A stretch of DNA of 64,000 bases, taken from assembly GCA_902470905.1 (NCBI GenBank), contig CABRIC010000005.1:1-64000 (forward strand), read 5' to 3'. Made by a program: the position numbers and the translations under genes. Shown here piece by piece: positions 31,427 through 39,600 of this stretch; positions within the stretch are counted from its first letter, which is position 1, and each line of letters opens with the position of its first letter. The DNA is from an uncultured Collinsella sp. (GTDB lineage: Bacteria > Actinomycetota > Coriobacteriia > Coriobacteriales > Coriobacteriaceae). The notes under the pieces were generated by a model. That model saw only the letters and a list, made by a program, of their open reading frames with translations, was not told the DNA's origin and ran no database searches.

Positions 31427-32317
31427 ATGACAAACCACCGCGCTGAAGACGGCGGTAAGAAAAGCATTCTGGATGCCCGAATTGAGCGAGCATATGCAAA
31501 CGAATATGACGCCGCCTTTGCCGCCGCGACCATCAAGAACTACGCGTCGCTACCGCTCGCGACGATCTTGGCCGACCACCCTCAACTGCTGAAGCGCTGC
31601 ACAAAGATCATGGGCGACCCCGACATTCGCAAGCTGACAGACCCCTATGCCCCAAAACGCGACAACGATTCGTGCGTCCTTACCGTAGGCTGCCTAGCCC
31701 ATATGCTTACGGTGCTCGACACGAAACTCAAGCTCGAATGGGAACCCGACGAGCGTCATGAACTCGAAAGCAAGCGGAACACCCTGCGCACCGCACTGTT
31801 CCTTCCGTTGGACGGCCTCAAGCGCTGCAACGTCGAGCTCAATACACAGGCGCGGCAAAAGCCCGGGACCACGGGGCAGAAAACTCCAAGACCCCATGCG
31901 GCCATCGTCGACCGCAACCGATATAACCGCATGACCGCGCACTTTTCCGCCGAGGGAGCAGCCATAAGGACGCTGATCGACCTGCTGTGCCTCCTGAGCA
32001 TCAACGAGCTATTTGAGGGCTATCTCGCCCTTGTTCCCGCGACGGCACCCAAGTCGGTAGCAAAGATCATCGAGACCTGCAGACGCCAGTTTGAGCGCCA
32101 TCGCAATGGCAGCGAGATGAACGCCAGCATCGCGCAGTACTACGCGGCTCATTACAAAAATGACGGATGTGCCCCTATCGAGCATCAGCTGCGGCTCGCC
32201 TACACCACGCCCGTCGCAACGCTCCATCGCTTTGGAGCCCTTGGCGCTTGCGAGCCGCACGGACAGGCAGCCTGCCCCACAACCGAGCTCGATCTCAGGC
32301 TCGGACGAACCCTGTAG
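31427..32317 (+). CDS. Unrecognised soluble protein of the ClpP/TraG cluster
   Basis: The 296-residue product begins MTNHRAEDGGKKSILDARIERAYANEYDAAFAAATI and is mostly predicted helical, with no signal peptide or membrane segment and several cysteines scattered through it. A short low-complexity link (TQARQKPGTTGQKTPRPH) near residues 160-177 divides it into two halves. The C-terminal half includes a helix pair LIDLLCLLSINELFEGYLALVP. I do not recognise a family. ATG 31427 follows GGAGAAGCT. A clpP-like gene begins 63 nt downstream on the same strand, so the three genes 31427-34295 are probably one operon. Confidence 0.75.
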   Translation: MTNHRAEDGGKKSILDARIERAYANEYDAAFAAATIKNYASLPLATILADHPQLLKRCTKIMGDPDIRKLTDPYAPKRDNDSCVLTVGCLAHMLTVLDTKLKLEWEPDERHELESKRNTLRTALFLPLDGLKRCNVELNTQARQKPGTTGQKTPRPHAAIVDRNRYNRMTAHFSAEGAAIRTLIDLLCLLSINELFEGYLALVPATAPKSVAKIIETCRRQFERHRNGSEMNASIAQYYAAHYKNDGCAPIEHQLRLAYTTPVATLHRFGALGACEPHGQAACPTTELDLRLGRTL

Positions 32318-32380
32318 CCCGCCAGCCCCTCCGCGGGCAGCGACTCTATTCCACAACACCACCAACAGAAAGGAGTCCTC

Positions 32381-32998
32381 ATGGACACCAATCATTCCCC
32401 CATCATCAGCCCCCTCACCATGCGTGAATCCGCCCGAGGTATCACGCTCACCAGCATTTACGATGAGATGCTCGCCCGTCGCGAGCTCTCCGTCATGGGA
32501 AACATCGAAACCCCGATGGCCCACGACCTATGCCAGCAGATCCGCCTGCTCGATGCCACCGACCCCAGCCGCCCCATCACCATATTTGTCGCCAGCGCCG
32601 GCGGAAGCGTGCGATCGGGTCTTGCAATCTATGACGCCATGCGCCTCGCATCGTGCCCCATCCGCACCGTCTGCCTGGAATTCGCCGCGTCCATGGGCGC
32701 CGTGATCTTTATGGGCGGCGACAATCGCCGTATGGCGCCCCATGCAGAGCTCATGATTCACGACCCGCTGATCCCCCAGGGGGCAGGCGGCTCGGCACTT
32801 GCGCTGCAGGAAACCAGCCGGCGTCTCATGCAGACCCGCAAGACCCTCACGCAAATCCTCTCGGACCGCAGCGGCCTCACGCCCAAGCGCATCCAGTCCC
32901 TCACTGCAAAAGACACCTACCTTTCGGCCGAGCGCGCCGTCGAGCTCGGCTTTGCCCACGAAATCCTCTCGACCACCAAGGAGGTCGCCCGTGTCTAA
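32381..32998 (+). CDS. ClpP-like serine protease
   Basis: The 205-residue protein has the ClpP fold signature: RPITIFVASAGGSVRSGLAIYDAM (oxyanion GGSV), LEFAASMGAVIFMGG with catalytic Ser104, HAELMIHDPL with His127, and KDTYLSAERAVELGFAHEI with Asp178, so the triad appears complete. Length is that of housekeeping ClpP. It departs from that family in the N-terminal loops, and no ClpX or ClpA lies nearby. Position between an unknown gene and a TraG-like ATPase suggests a dedicated role. GAAAGGAG precedes ATG 32381. The downstream gene overlaps by 8 bp. Confidence 0.88.
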   Translation: MDTNHSPIISPLTMRESARGITLTSIYDEMLARRELSVMGNIETPMAHDLCQQIRLLDATDPSRPITIFVASAGGSVRSGLAIYDAMRLASCPIRTVCLEFAASMGAVIFMGGDNRRMAPHAELMIHDPLIPQGAGGSALALQETSRRLMQTRKTLTQILSDRSGLTPKRIQSLTAKDTYLSAERAVELGFAHEILSTTKEVARV

Positions 32999-34295
32999 CC
33001 TCGCCAGCCGCCTCGCCGCATCTGAGTCCGCATCGTCCACCATCCTCGCCAAGGATCGAACGCTTTCCTGCGACACCCGCCAAACGGGACTCAACAACAA
33101 CGCACTTGTGATCGGCCCCTCGGGAGCCGGCAAGACCCGAAACGTCCTCAAGCCCAACCTGCTGCAAATGAACGCAAGCTACATCGTGCTCGACACCAAA
33201 GGCACGCTCTGTCGCGAAGTGGGACCCGTGCTGGCAGCCCACGGTTACCGCGTGCAATGTCTCAACTTCGCCGACCTCAACACCGTCCCGGCCCTTGCGC
33301 CCGGCATCGAGCGCTGCGGCTACAACCCCCTGAGGCACATTCGCCGCAAGGCAGACGGCAGGCCCAACCAGCAGGACATCCTCTCGGTGGCAAAGGCCAT
33401 CTGCCCCATCGAGGACAACAACCAGCCTTTTTGGGATCATGCGGCGGCAAACCTGCTGTCGTGTCTTATCGCCTACGTCACCGAACAGCTACCCGCCGAC
33501 GAGCAGACGATCAGCTCGGTCATCAAGCTGATCGAGCACCTGCAGGAAGGTGCCACGGCCCGATTGTTTGACGATCTGATCACGACCGACCCCCAAAGCT
33601 ATGCCCTCTCGCTATGGCGGCGCTACGCCATTACGCAAAATGCCGAGCGCATGCACGCGAGCATCGTCGGCATCCTTGCCGAAAAGGTCATGTGTCTGGG
33701 ATTCGACGGTGCGGCACAGCTCTATCGTGAGTGCCATCAGGTGGACTTCGCTTCCATGGGACACACCCCCTGCGCCCTATTTGTAACCGTGAGCGATATT
33801 GACCGCAATCTCGATCCGCTGACCGGCCTCTTTATTTCGCAGGCGTTTATGGGCCTCATTCGCGAGGCCGATAGGCAGCCCGACGGCAGCCTGCCCGTGC
33901 CCGTGCGCTTTATGCTCGATGACTTCGCAAATCTGCAGATCCCCCAGATCGACAACGTGCTCTCGATTATCCGAAGCCGCAACATCTGGGCAACGCTGCT
34001 GCTGCAGTCGACCAACCAGCTCGATGCGCTCTATGGCGAGGCACGCGCACGCTCCATCATGGGCAACTGCGACACGCATCTGGTGCTGGCGTTCCAGGAT
34101 CCCGAGAGTGCCCGGGTGTTTTCCGACCGCGCCGACGCGCTGCCCAGCACGCTCATGGCGACGCCGATCGATCGCTCGTGGCTCTTTGTGCGCGGTCGCA
34201 CTCCCGAACAGGTCGAGCGCTTTAGGCTCGAAGACCATCCGCTCTACGGGGAGCTGCCCGAGGCACAGCGAGACCATGCGGAGGCCGAGATCTAG
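32991..34295 (+). CDS. VirD4/TraG-like ATPase without membrane domain
   Basis: The 434-residue protein has Walker A GPSGAGKT (42-49) followed by RNVLKPNLLQ, ASYIVLDTKGTLCREVG, the alpha-domain region, Walker B MLDDFANLQIPQID (308-321), and LLLQSTNQLDALYG, all typical of type IV coupling proteins. Those normally have N-terminal membrane helices and 550-700 residues; this one begins directly before the P-loop and is about 200 residues shorter. A GTG start at 32991 is used: AAGGAGG lies 6 nt before it, and it overlaps the clpP-like stop by 8 bp, indicating coupling. No relaxase or other type IV secretion gene is nearby. Confidence 0.88.
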   Translation: MSNLASRLAASESASSTILAKDRTLSCDTRQTGLNNNALVIGPSGAGKTRNVLKPNLLQMNASYIVLDTKGTLCREVGPVLAAHGYRVQCLNFADLNTVPALAPGIERCGYNPLRHIRRKADGRPNQQDILSVAKAICPIEDNNQPFWDHAAANLLSCLIAYVTEQLPADEQTISSVIKLIEHLQEGATARLFDDLITTDPQSYALSLWRRYAITQNAERMHASIVGILAEKVMCLGFDGAAQLYRECHQVDFASMGHTPCALFVTVSDIDRNLDPLTGLFISQAFMGLIREADRQPDGSLPVPVRFMLDDFANLQIPQIDNVLSIIRSRNIWATLLLQSTNQLDALYGEARARSIMGNCDTHLVLAFQDPESARVFSDRADALPSTLMATPIDRSWLFVRGRTPEQVERFRLEDHPLYGELPEAQRDHAEAEI

Positions 34296-34367
34296 GCGCA
34301 GGGTTCTCGCGGCGCGCGGCGCCCCAGCGATGTTCCACAAAGGCCGTGCGCCCTGGACTACGGCAAA

Positions 34368-34405
34368 GCAAAGGGGCCCGCATCCGATAGGATACGGGCC
34401 CCTGA
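34368..34405 (-). terminator. Terminator of pgi
   Basis: AGGGGCCCG (34372-34380) and the matching CGGGCCCCT (34395-34403) form a long GC stem with a partly paired loop. On the minus strand it is followed by TTTGCTTTG. It is the counterpart of the stem at 30872-30905. Confidence 0.75.
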
Positions 34406-34433
34406 CTATAAGGCGCGATGCGTTAACAGCAGC

Positions 34434-34465
34434 GACTACTTGCGATGCGCTCGATAGAACTCGAT
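34434..34465. repeat. Direct repeat, right (pgi 3' end)
   Basis: These 32 nt are the final codons and stop of pgi (IEFYRAHRK-stop on the minus strand) and match 30933-30963 in the same orientation at 27 of 32 aligned positions. Confidence 0.6.
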
Positions 34466-36130
34466 GAGCGCTTGGGTCGAAGCGTCCTGCTCGGCCTTGG
34501 CGGCGTCATCGTGGAAGGCCGGGGTAATCTGCTTGGCAAGCTGCTTGCCCAGCTCGACGCCCCACTGGTCGTAGGAGTCGATGCCCCAGACCGTGCCCTC
34601 GACAAACGTGATGTGCTCGTACAGGGCGATGAGCTCGCCGAGTGCGAACGGGGTCAGCGTGTCGCCGAAGATCGAGGTCGTCGGGCGATTGCCCTCAAAG
34701 CAACGGGCCGGGACGATCTGCTCGGGCGTGCCCTCGGCACGAACCTCATCGGCCGTCTTACCAAAGGCGAGCGCCTTGGTCTGGGCCAGGAAGTTGCCCA
34801 GGAACAGCTCGTGGACATCCTGGCCGCTGTCGGTCGCAGGGTTGGCGGTATTGGCGAAGGCGATGAAATCGGCCGGAACCACCACGGTGCCCTGGTGCAG
34901 CAGCTGGTAGAAGGCATGCTGACCGTTGGTGCCGGGCTCGCCCCAGAAGATCTCACCGGTATCGGAGGTCACAGCGCTGCCGTCCCAGCGGACGTGCTTG
35001 CCGTTGGACTCCATGGTGAGCTGCTGCAGGTAGGCCGGGAAACGGTGCAGGTACTGGCAGTACGGCAGCACGGCATGGCTCTTGGAACCGAAGAAGTTGA
35101 CGTACCAGACGTTGAGCAGGCCCATCAGCGCGACGGCGTTGTTCTCGAGCGGGGTGTTGCAGAAGTACTCGTCGATGGCGTGGAAGCCCTCGAGGAACTG
35201 CTGGAAGCGCTCGGGGCCGAGCACGACGATCAGCGACAGGCCCACGGCGGAGTCAACGGAATAGCGGCCGCCAACCCAGTTCCAGAAACCGAAGGCGTTG
35301 GCGGGGTCGATACCGAAGGCCTCGACCTTCTCGAGTGCGGTGGAGACGGCGACGAAGTGCTTTGCCACGGCCTCGGCGTTCTGCTCATCGGAGCCGTCGA
35401 TGGCGCCCTGAGCCTTGAGCTGCTCGAGCATCCAGGTCTTGACCTCGCGGGCGTTGGTAAGGGTCTCGAGCGTGGTGAAGGTCTTGGAGACGATGATCAC
35501 GAGCGTGGTCTCGGGATCCAGGCCTTTGAGCTTCTCGGCCTGGTCGTTGGGGTCGATGTTGGAGATGTAGCGGCAGTCGATACCGGCGTCGGCATAGGGA
35601 CGCAGAGCCTCGTAGGCCATGACCGGGCCCAGATCGGAGCCGCCGATGCCGATGGACACCAGATGCTCGATCTTTTTGCCGGTAACACCCTTCCACTCAC
35701 CGGAGCGCACGCGCTCGGCGAAGGCATACATGCGGTCGAGGACCTCGTGCACGTCGGCGACGACGTCCTGACCGTCGACGATGAGCTGGCCCTTCTCGCT
35801 TGCCGGGCGGCGCAGCGCGGTGTGCAGGACAGCGCGGTCCTCGGTGGTGTTGATGTGCTCGCCGGAGAACATGGCGTCGCGGCGCTCCTCGAGCTTCACC
35901 GCGCGGGCAAGATCGCACAGCAGCTTGACGGTCTCATCGGTCACCAGGTTCTTCGACAGATCGAAGTGCAGGTCACCGGCGTCAAAGCTCAGCTTGTTCA
36001 CGCGCTCGGCATCGGCGGCGAACCAGGCCTTGAGGTCGATACCCTCGGCCTCGAGCTTCTCCTGATGAGCCTCGAGTGCCTTCCAAGCGGCAGTCGACGT
36101 AGCATCGATAGGTGCGGCAACAGTTGCCAT
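34436..36130 (-). CDS. pgi: Glucose-6-phosphate isomerase
   Basis: The 564-residue enzyme interconverts glucose 6-phosphate and fructose 6-phosphate. It has VSIGIGGSDLGPVMAYEAL, ISNIDPNDQAEKLKG, TLVIIVSKTFTTLETLTNA, GGRYSVDSAVGLSL, and near the end VWGIDSYDQWGVELGKQLA (catalytic Lys). Length matches the long bacterial/eukaryotic PGI group. ATG 36130 follows GAGGAGG. Its last codons and terminator are duplicated in degraded form at 30870-30963, across the ClpP/TraG segment. Confidence 0.96.
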   Translation of the reverse strand: MATVAAPIDATSTAAWKALEAHQEKLEAEGIDLKAWFAADAERVNKLSFDAGDLHFDLSKNLVTDETVKLLCDLARAVKLEERRDAMFSGEHINTTEDRAVLHTALRRPASEKGQLIVDGQDVVADVHEVLDRMYAFAERVRSGEWKGVTGKKIEHLVSIGIGGSDLGPVMAYEALRPYADAGIDCRYISNIDPNDQAEKLKGLDPETTLVIIVSKTFTTLETLTNAREVKTWMLEQLKAQGAIDGSDEQNAEAVAKHFVAVSTALEKVEAFGIDPANAFGFWNWVGGRYSVDSAVGLSLIVVLGPERFQQFLEGFHAIDEYFCNTPLENNAVALMGLLNVWYVNFFGSKSHAVLPYCQYLHRFPAYLQQLTMESNGKHVRWDGSAVTSDTGEIFWGEPGTNGQHAFYQLLHQGTVVVPADFIAFANTANPATDSGQDVHELFLGNFLAQTKALAFGKTADEVRAEGTPEQIVPARCFEGNRPTTSIFGDTLTPFALGELIALYEHITFVEGTVWGIDSYDQWGVELGKQLAKQITPAFHDDAAKAEQDASTQALIEFYRAHRK

Positions 36131-36255
36131 AGAGTCCTCCTCAGCATACGGGCGCACGCCTCCATGCGCCCGGACATTCAGATGCCACTATTCTAGCGCA
36201 GGTCAATACTATAATCAGCGAGCGTTGCCAATCGGCCCCCAAACGGCAACCGATT

Positions 36256-36320
36256 AAAAAGGGACAGGCTTATTTTGGCAGGTCAAACGCTTTACCAACC
36301 AAAAATAACCCGTCCTTTTA
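36256..36320. repeat. GGGACAGG-type inverted repeat pair
   Basis: AAAAAGGGACAGGCTTATTTTGG (written here as 36256-36278) is followed by an inverted, diverged copy at 36297-36319 (CCAAAAATAACCCGTCCTTTT region). A further copy lies at 36986-37008, so the truncated dehydrogenase-like gene between is bracketed by this family. Confidence 0.65.
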
Positions 36321-36329
36321 TGGCAAATA

Positions 36330-36905
36330 TTAGGCCGCGGCGCAGACGCTACCGAGCAACTCACGCAGAGGAGACCCGATGCCCTCCAGCAGTTCGGGCG
36401 CGATAATGGCAAAAACGGGAACCTCACCGGTGCCCACGACAGCAGGCACCTTGCCCTCCGAGAGAATGCATCCATAAGGGACAAAACCGTCTTCGACGGC
36501 ATCGAGCGCCGCCATGCGACGCGCGAGCTCACGCGCAAAGCCGGCAGTATCGGCATCGCCAATCGCCAGGACAAAGTCCACGCCTTCGTCGGTCGCCAGG
36601 GCCACGGCTTCGTCGATCAGCTCGTCTCCCCCGTCGCCCTCAAACGAGCCGCAGCGAAAAAGCACGCGCTCGAGCAGGGCTCGATCAAGCGAGCCAAGTG
36701 CCGCCGAGACAAGCTCATCGCGCGTATGCTTGTCACCGCCCAACACGACCAGCGCCTTGGTGCCACCGTAGTGAGCGACCAATCGTCCGCACCAGCGAGC
36801 CACGTCTCCATCCGCAACAAGGCGCGTCGGCATACCAAACCCATAATTGACCATCTTTCCCACAACCCTTCCGTGCGCGTAGGCGGTATCAATCGTTAGG
36901 CTCAT
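36330..36905 (-). CDS. Truncated iron-containing alcohol dehydrogenase-like protein
   Basis: The 191-residue product matches only the N-terminal Rossmann-like half of iron-containing alcohol dehydrogenases: NYGFGMPTRLV, KALVVLGGDKHTRDELV, and DEAVALATDEGVDFVLAIGDADTAGFARELARRM, where the usual GGGS cofactor loop is GDAD. The C-terminal helical domain with iron-binding histidines is absent, and the full family is about 390 residues. It may be a decayed gene or an evolved single-domain protein; the intact frame favours the second or a recent truncation. It is bracketed by GGGACAGG-type repeats. Confidence 0.6.
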   Translation of the reverse strand: MSLTIDTAYAHGRVVGKMVNYGFGMPTRLVADGDVARWCGRLVAHYGGTKALVVLGGDKHTRDELVSAALGSLDRALLERVLFRCGSFEGDGGDELIDEAVALATDEGVDFVLAIGDADTAGFARELARRMAALDAVEDGFVPYGCILSEGKVPAVVGTGEVPVFAIIAPELLEGIGSPLRELLGSVCAAA

Positions 36906-36985
36906 GCTACGAAGCGAGGTTTTCCGAGCTGTTTCGCACTCTTTAGAGCTGCGTTAAAACCCGATCCAACGGCACGACCATACCT

Positions 36986-37019
36986 ACCAAAACAAACCAG
37001 TCCCTTTTTGACAGGTTTT
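36986..37019. repeat. GGGACAGG-type repeat (copy 3)
   Basis: CCAAAACAAACCAGTCCCTT (36987-37006) and the following TTTTGACAGGTTTTG carry the minus-strand core AAAAAGGGACTGGTTTGTTT, close to the copy at 36256-36278. Confidence 0.6.
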
Positions 37020-37045
37020 GACGACGTCCGGACGAGCGGGTATTA

Positions 37046-37076
37046 TCGAACAAGTATTCGATAAGAACATGTGTTT
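37046..37076 (+). promoter_or_regulatory. Two LexA-box-like sites upstream of the Y-family polymerase gene
   Basis: TCGAACAAGTATTCGA (37046-37061) is close to the Gram-positive/actinobacterial LexA box (GAAC-N4-GTTC), and GAACATGTGTTT (37065-37076) is a second near match 4 nt later. Both end just before the ribosome binding site, so the gene is likely SOS-regulated. Confidence 0.65.
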
Positions 37077-37091
37077 GATGGGAGGGCTCGG

Positions 37092-38597
37092 ATGGCGGGC
37101 GGGCAGCACACCTACATCTGCATCGACCTCAAGACGTTTTATGCCAGCGTCGAATGCGTCGACCGTGGGCTCAATCCGCTCACCACCAACCTGGTCGTTG
37201 CCGACGAATCGCGCGGACGCACGACCATCTGCCTCGCCATCACGCAGGCCATGAAGGACTTAGGGATTCACAATCGCTGCCGCCTATTTGAGATTCCCGA
37301 TAGCATCGACTACATCAAGGCCGTACCGCGCATGCAGCACTACATGGAGGTGTCGGCGCAGATCTACGGTATCTACCTGGAATACGTCAGTCCGCAAGAC
37401 GTTCACGTCTACTCAATTGACGAGTGCTTTATCGACGTGACACCCTATCTGGACCTTTATCACACCGATGCGGAAGGGCTCGCCTGCATGTTGCGCGACG
37501 AGGTCCTGGCGCGCACCGGCATCACGGCGACGGTCGGCATCGGCCCCAACCTATTCCAGGCCAAGGTTGCACTCGATATCACCGCCAAGCACGTACCCAG
37601 CCGCATCGGCATACTCGACGACGAGACCTTTCGCAAGGAAATCTGGCCCCATCGTCCCATCACCGATATCTGGGGCATCGGCCCCGGCGTGGCAGCACGA
37701 CTCGAAAAATACGGCGTCTACGATCTGATGGGCGTCGCGGCGCTCGACGAAAACCTGCTTTACGACGAGCTCGGCGTCAATGCCGAGTATCTCATCGACC
37801 ACGCCTTCGGACGCGAGCCGACAACCATCGCCGATATCCAAGCCTATCGCCCGCAAGCAACTTCGACCACTACAGGACAGGTGCTCTCGAAGGGCTATGC
37901 CTACGAGCAGGCCTACACCGTCTTGCGCGAGATGGTCGACAGTGCCGTGCTGGACTTGGTCGATAAGCACGTGGTATGTGACAGCATCTCGCTCTTTGTG
38001 GGCTACGCGAGCGAGCGCGCCGACATCCGCAGGCTTGATGCCAGCGGTACTGCACAATATGTGGACGGATGCGGACACCTGCGCTCGAGTACGTCGAGCA
38101 TCGAACCCACCGCAACCGCCGGCCCCGAGCTCGCACCCCGTGCGCCCAAGCCCGTCCAGTGCGATGACGAAAGGCGTCGCCTGGTGCGCGAAGCGCAGGC
38201 AATCGATGGCATCTTTGTGGGAGAGCATGGCGGCAAACCGCGTGGTGGCTATGCCGCGCTCTTTGCACACTCCAACGCCTCGCGCAAGTTGCCCGAGCGC
38301 ACCAATTCGTTTAAGAAGATCATGGGCTATTTCGATGACCTTTGGGCGCAAACGGTCGACCCTAAACGACCGGTCAAGCGAATCAACCTGGGCTTTGGCA
38401 ACCTCATGCCCGAGGAATTTGCCACTATCGATCTGTTTAGCGATGTCGAGGCCGATGAGCGCGAGCGCGACCTGGCGCGCGCCGTTCTGGCTGTGAAAGG
38501 CAGGTACGGCAAGAACGCGCTCGTCAAGGGATTAAGCTTTACCGCCGGCGCCACCGCGCGCGAACGCAACGACCAAGTTGGAGGACACCGTGCCTAA
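37092..38597 (+). CDS. Y-family DNA polymerase (UmuC/DinB type)
   Basis: The 501-residue protein has the Y-family catalytic motifs ICIDLKTFYASVECVDRGLNPL and VYSIDECFIDVTPYL, the finger/palm region GIGPNLFQAKVALDITAK, and a helix-hairpin-helix DIWGIGPGVAARLEKYGVYDL. A long little-finger domain with low-complexity insert (about residues 325-370) follows. Such polymerases copy past DNA lesions. The combination with a downstream YolD-like protein resembles the UvrX/YolD and UmuC-like pairs of Firmicutes. ATG 37092 has GGGAGGG upstream; tandem LexA-like boxes precede it. Confidence 0.92.
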   Translation: MAGGQHTYICIDLKTFYASVECVDRGLNPLTTNLVVADESRGRTTICLAITQAMKDLGIHNRCRLFEIPDSIDYIKAVPRMQHYMEVSAQIYGIYLEYVSPQDVHVYSIDECFIDVTPYLDLYHTDAEGLACMLRDEVLARTGITATVGIGPNLFQAKVALDITAKHVPSRIGILDDETFRKEIWPHRPITDIWGIGPGVAARLEKYGVYDLMGVAALDENLLYDELGVNAEYLIDHAFGREPTTIADIQAYRPQATSTTTGQVLSKGYAYEQAYTVLREMVDSAVLDLVDKHVVCDSISLFVGYASERADIRRLDASGTAQYVDGCGHLRSSTSSIEPTATAGPELAPRAPKPVQCDDERRRLVREAQAIDGIFVGEHGGKPRGGYAALFAHSNASRKLPERTNSFKKIMGYFDDLWAQTVDPKRPVKRINLGFGNLMPEEFATIDLFSDVEADERERDLARAVLAVKGRYGKNALVKGLSFTAGATARERNDQVGGHRA

Positions 38598-39015
38598 ACC
38601 CAAACAACAGCCCGTGCGCCCGCCGACCGCCTTCGAGCGCCTGGCGGACCCCGAGGGCAGACGCCGCGCCGCCGACCCCAACCTCACAGCCAACGGTGCC
38701 GTGCGCGCCAACCGCGCCGCACAGTTTATGCCCTTTGCCGCCCTCACGGGATACTACGAACTCGTGCGCAAGCAGGAAATCACCGTCGAGCCAAAACGTG
38801 AACTCACGGAAGAAAAAGCCCTCGTGCTTTCTAAAAAGCTCGAGGGTCTCAAACGTGGCGACCTGGTCCGCGTCACCTATTACGATACGTACGGCTATCG
38901 CTCCCGCACCGGCATCCTTGACGAGGTACTCCCTGCCTTCAGGCTCCTCAAGCTCAAAGATATCGCCATCGACTTCGACGATATCCAAGACATCGAGCTG
39001 CGCGGACGAGCCTAG
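38590..39015 (+). CDS. YolD-like protein
   Basis: The 141-residue protein includes RAAQFMPFAALTGYYELVRKQEITVEPKRELTEEKALVLSKKLEGLKRGDLVRVTYYD and ends in FRLLKLKDIAIDFDDIQDIELRG, the YolD-like pattern. YolD proteins are found next to Y-family polymerases and are thought to act as their UmuD-like partners or regulators. A GTG start at 38590 is favoured: GGAGG lies 6 nt upstream, and it overlaps the polymerase stop by 8 bp, indicating coupled translation. Confidence 0.85.
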   Translation: MPKPKQQPVRPPTAFERLADPEGRRRAADPNLTANGAVRANRAAQFMPFAALTGYYELVRKQEITVEPKRELTEEKALVLSKKLEGLKRGDLVRVTYYDTYGYRSRTGILDEVLPAFRLLKLKDIAIDFDDIQDIELRGRA

Positions 39016-39041
39016 ACAAGGAAATGCATCCAAGACGGCGC

Positions 39042-39425
39042 TTACAGCGTCATGACGTAGTAGCCTGCGTCTTTCACGGCCGTCTCGAGGACACCGCGAT
39101 CAACCGGCTGCTTAGAGCGCACGCGTGCCGTGTGGTCCGCATACGTCACCGTTGCCCACACGCCATCCAGTGCATTGAGGGCATTGGCTACGTTCTGAGC
39201 GCAGCCGTCACAGCTCATGCCGCCGATGAGCAGCTCATCGCTATAGGGGTAGTGTGACGCATCGGTATCCACCACAACAACCTTTTTGGCCTTCTTACCG
39301 CTCGCGCCATCGCTGCAGCAACTCTTCCCGTGTGTCGAAGCGGCAATACGACGCAGTCCAAAAAACATGCCGACGGCAATGACGGCCAGCACGATGAGAT
39401 TCGCAGGGTTGAGCAAGTCACTCAT
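39042..39425 (-). CDS. Membrane-anchored heavy-metal-associated (HMA) domain protein
   Basis: The 127-residue protein has one N-terminal membrane helix (ANLIVLAVIAVGMFFGL), a short basic linker with the cysteine pair SCCSDG, then an HMA domain (about residues 60-127) with the metal-binding loop GGMSCDGCAQNVANALNAL and the later VKDAGY. HMA domains carry Cu(I), Zn or similar ions. The N-terminal part resembles FeoB-associated Cys-rich proteins. ATG 39425 follows AAAGGGG. It is divergent from the DUF3793-flavodoxin pair, which may share metal control. Confidence 0.82.
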   Translation of the reverse strand: MSDLLNPANLIVLAVIAVGMFFGLRRIAASTHGKSCCSDGASGKKAKKVVVVDTDASHYPYSDELLIGGMSCDGCAQNVANALNALDGVWATVTYADHTARVRSKQPVDRGVLETAVKDAGYYVMTL

Positions 39426-39533
39426 GCGTTCCCCTTTCAAGTAGCCCTATCTAGATACCCCCATGGGGTGTCCCCATCTTAACCCAAAATCATGTCCGTT
39501 CGGTCAATTAGTTTCCCGCTTCAAACTTTTTTG

Positions 39534-39577
39534 TTGACCATGGCTTACTTTCGTGTATAAGTTTTCCTAGGCTAACA
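39534..39577 (+). promoter_or_regulatory. Promoter of the DUF3793-flavodoxin pair with candidate DtxR/IdeR-like box
   Basis: TTGACC (39534-39539) and TATAAG (39556-39561) are spaced by 16 nt. Immediately after lies TTTTCCTAGGCTAACA (39562-39577), whose reverse complement TGTTAGCCTAGGAAAA resembles half of the DtxR/IdeR consensus (TTAGGTTAGCCTAACCTAA). Its position at the transcription start would allow metal-dependent repression. Confidence 0.45.
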
Positions 39578-39600
39578 AGTGAGGGCTCGAAAGGGGCAAC

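Noticed and set aside
31427..34295. Prophage fragment (because of the ClpP-like protease)
   Set aside because: No portal, capsid, terminase, lysin or integrase genes are present, and the partner is a TraG-like ATPase, which points away from a phage.
34445..36196. Plus-strand frame of 583 codons opposite pgi
   Set aside because: It is the antisense of a fully recognisable pgi and has no independent motif or ribosome binding site.
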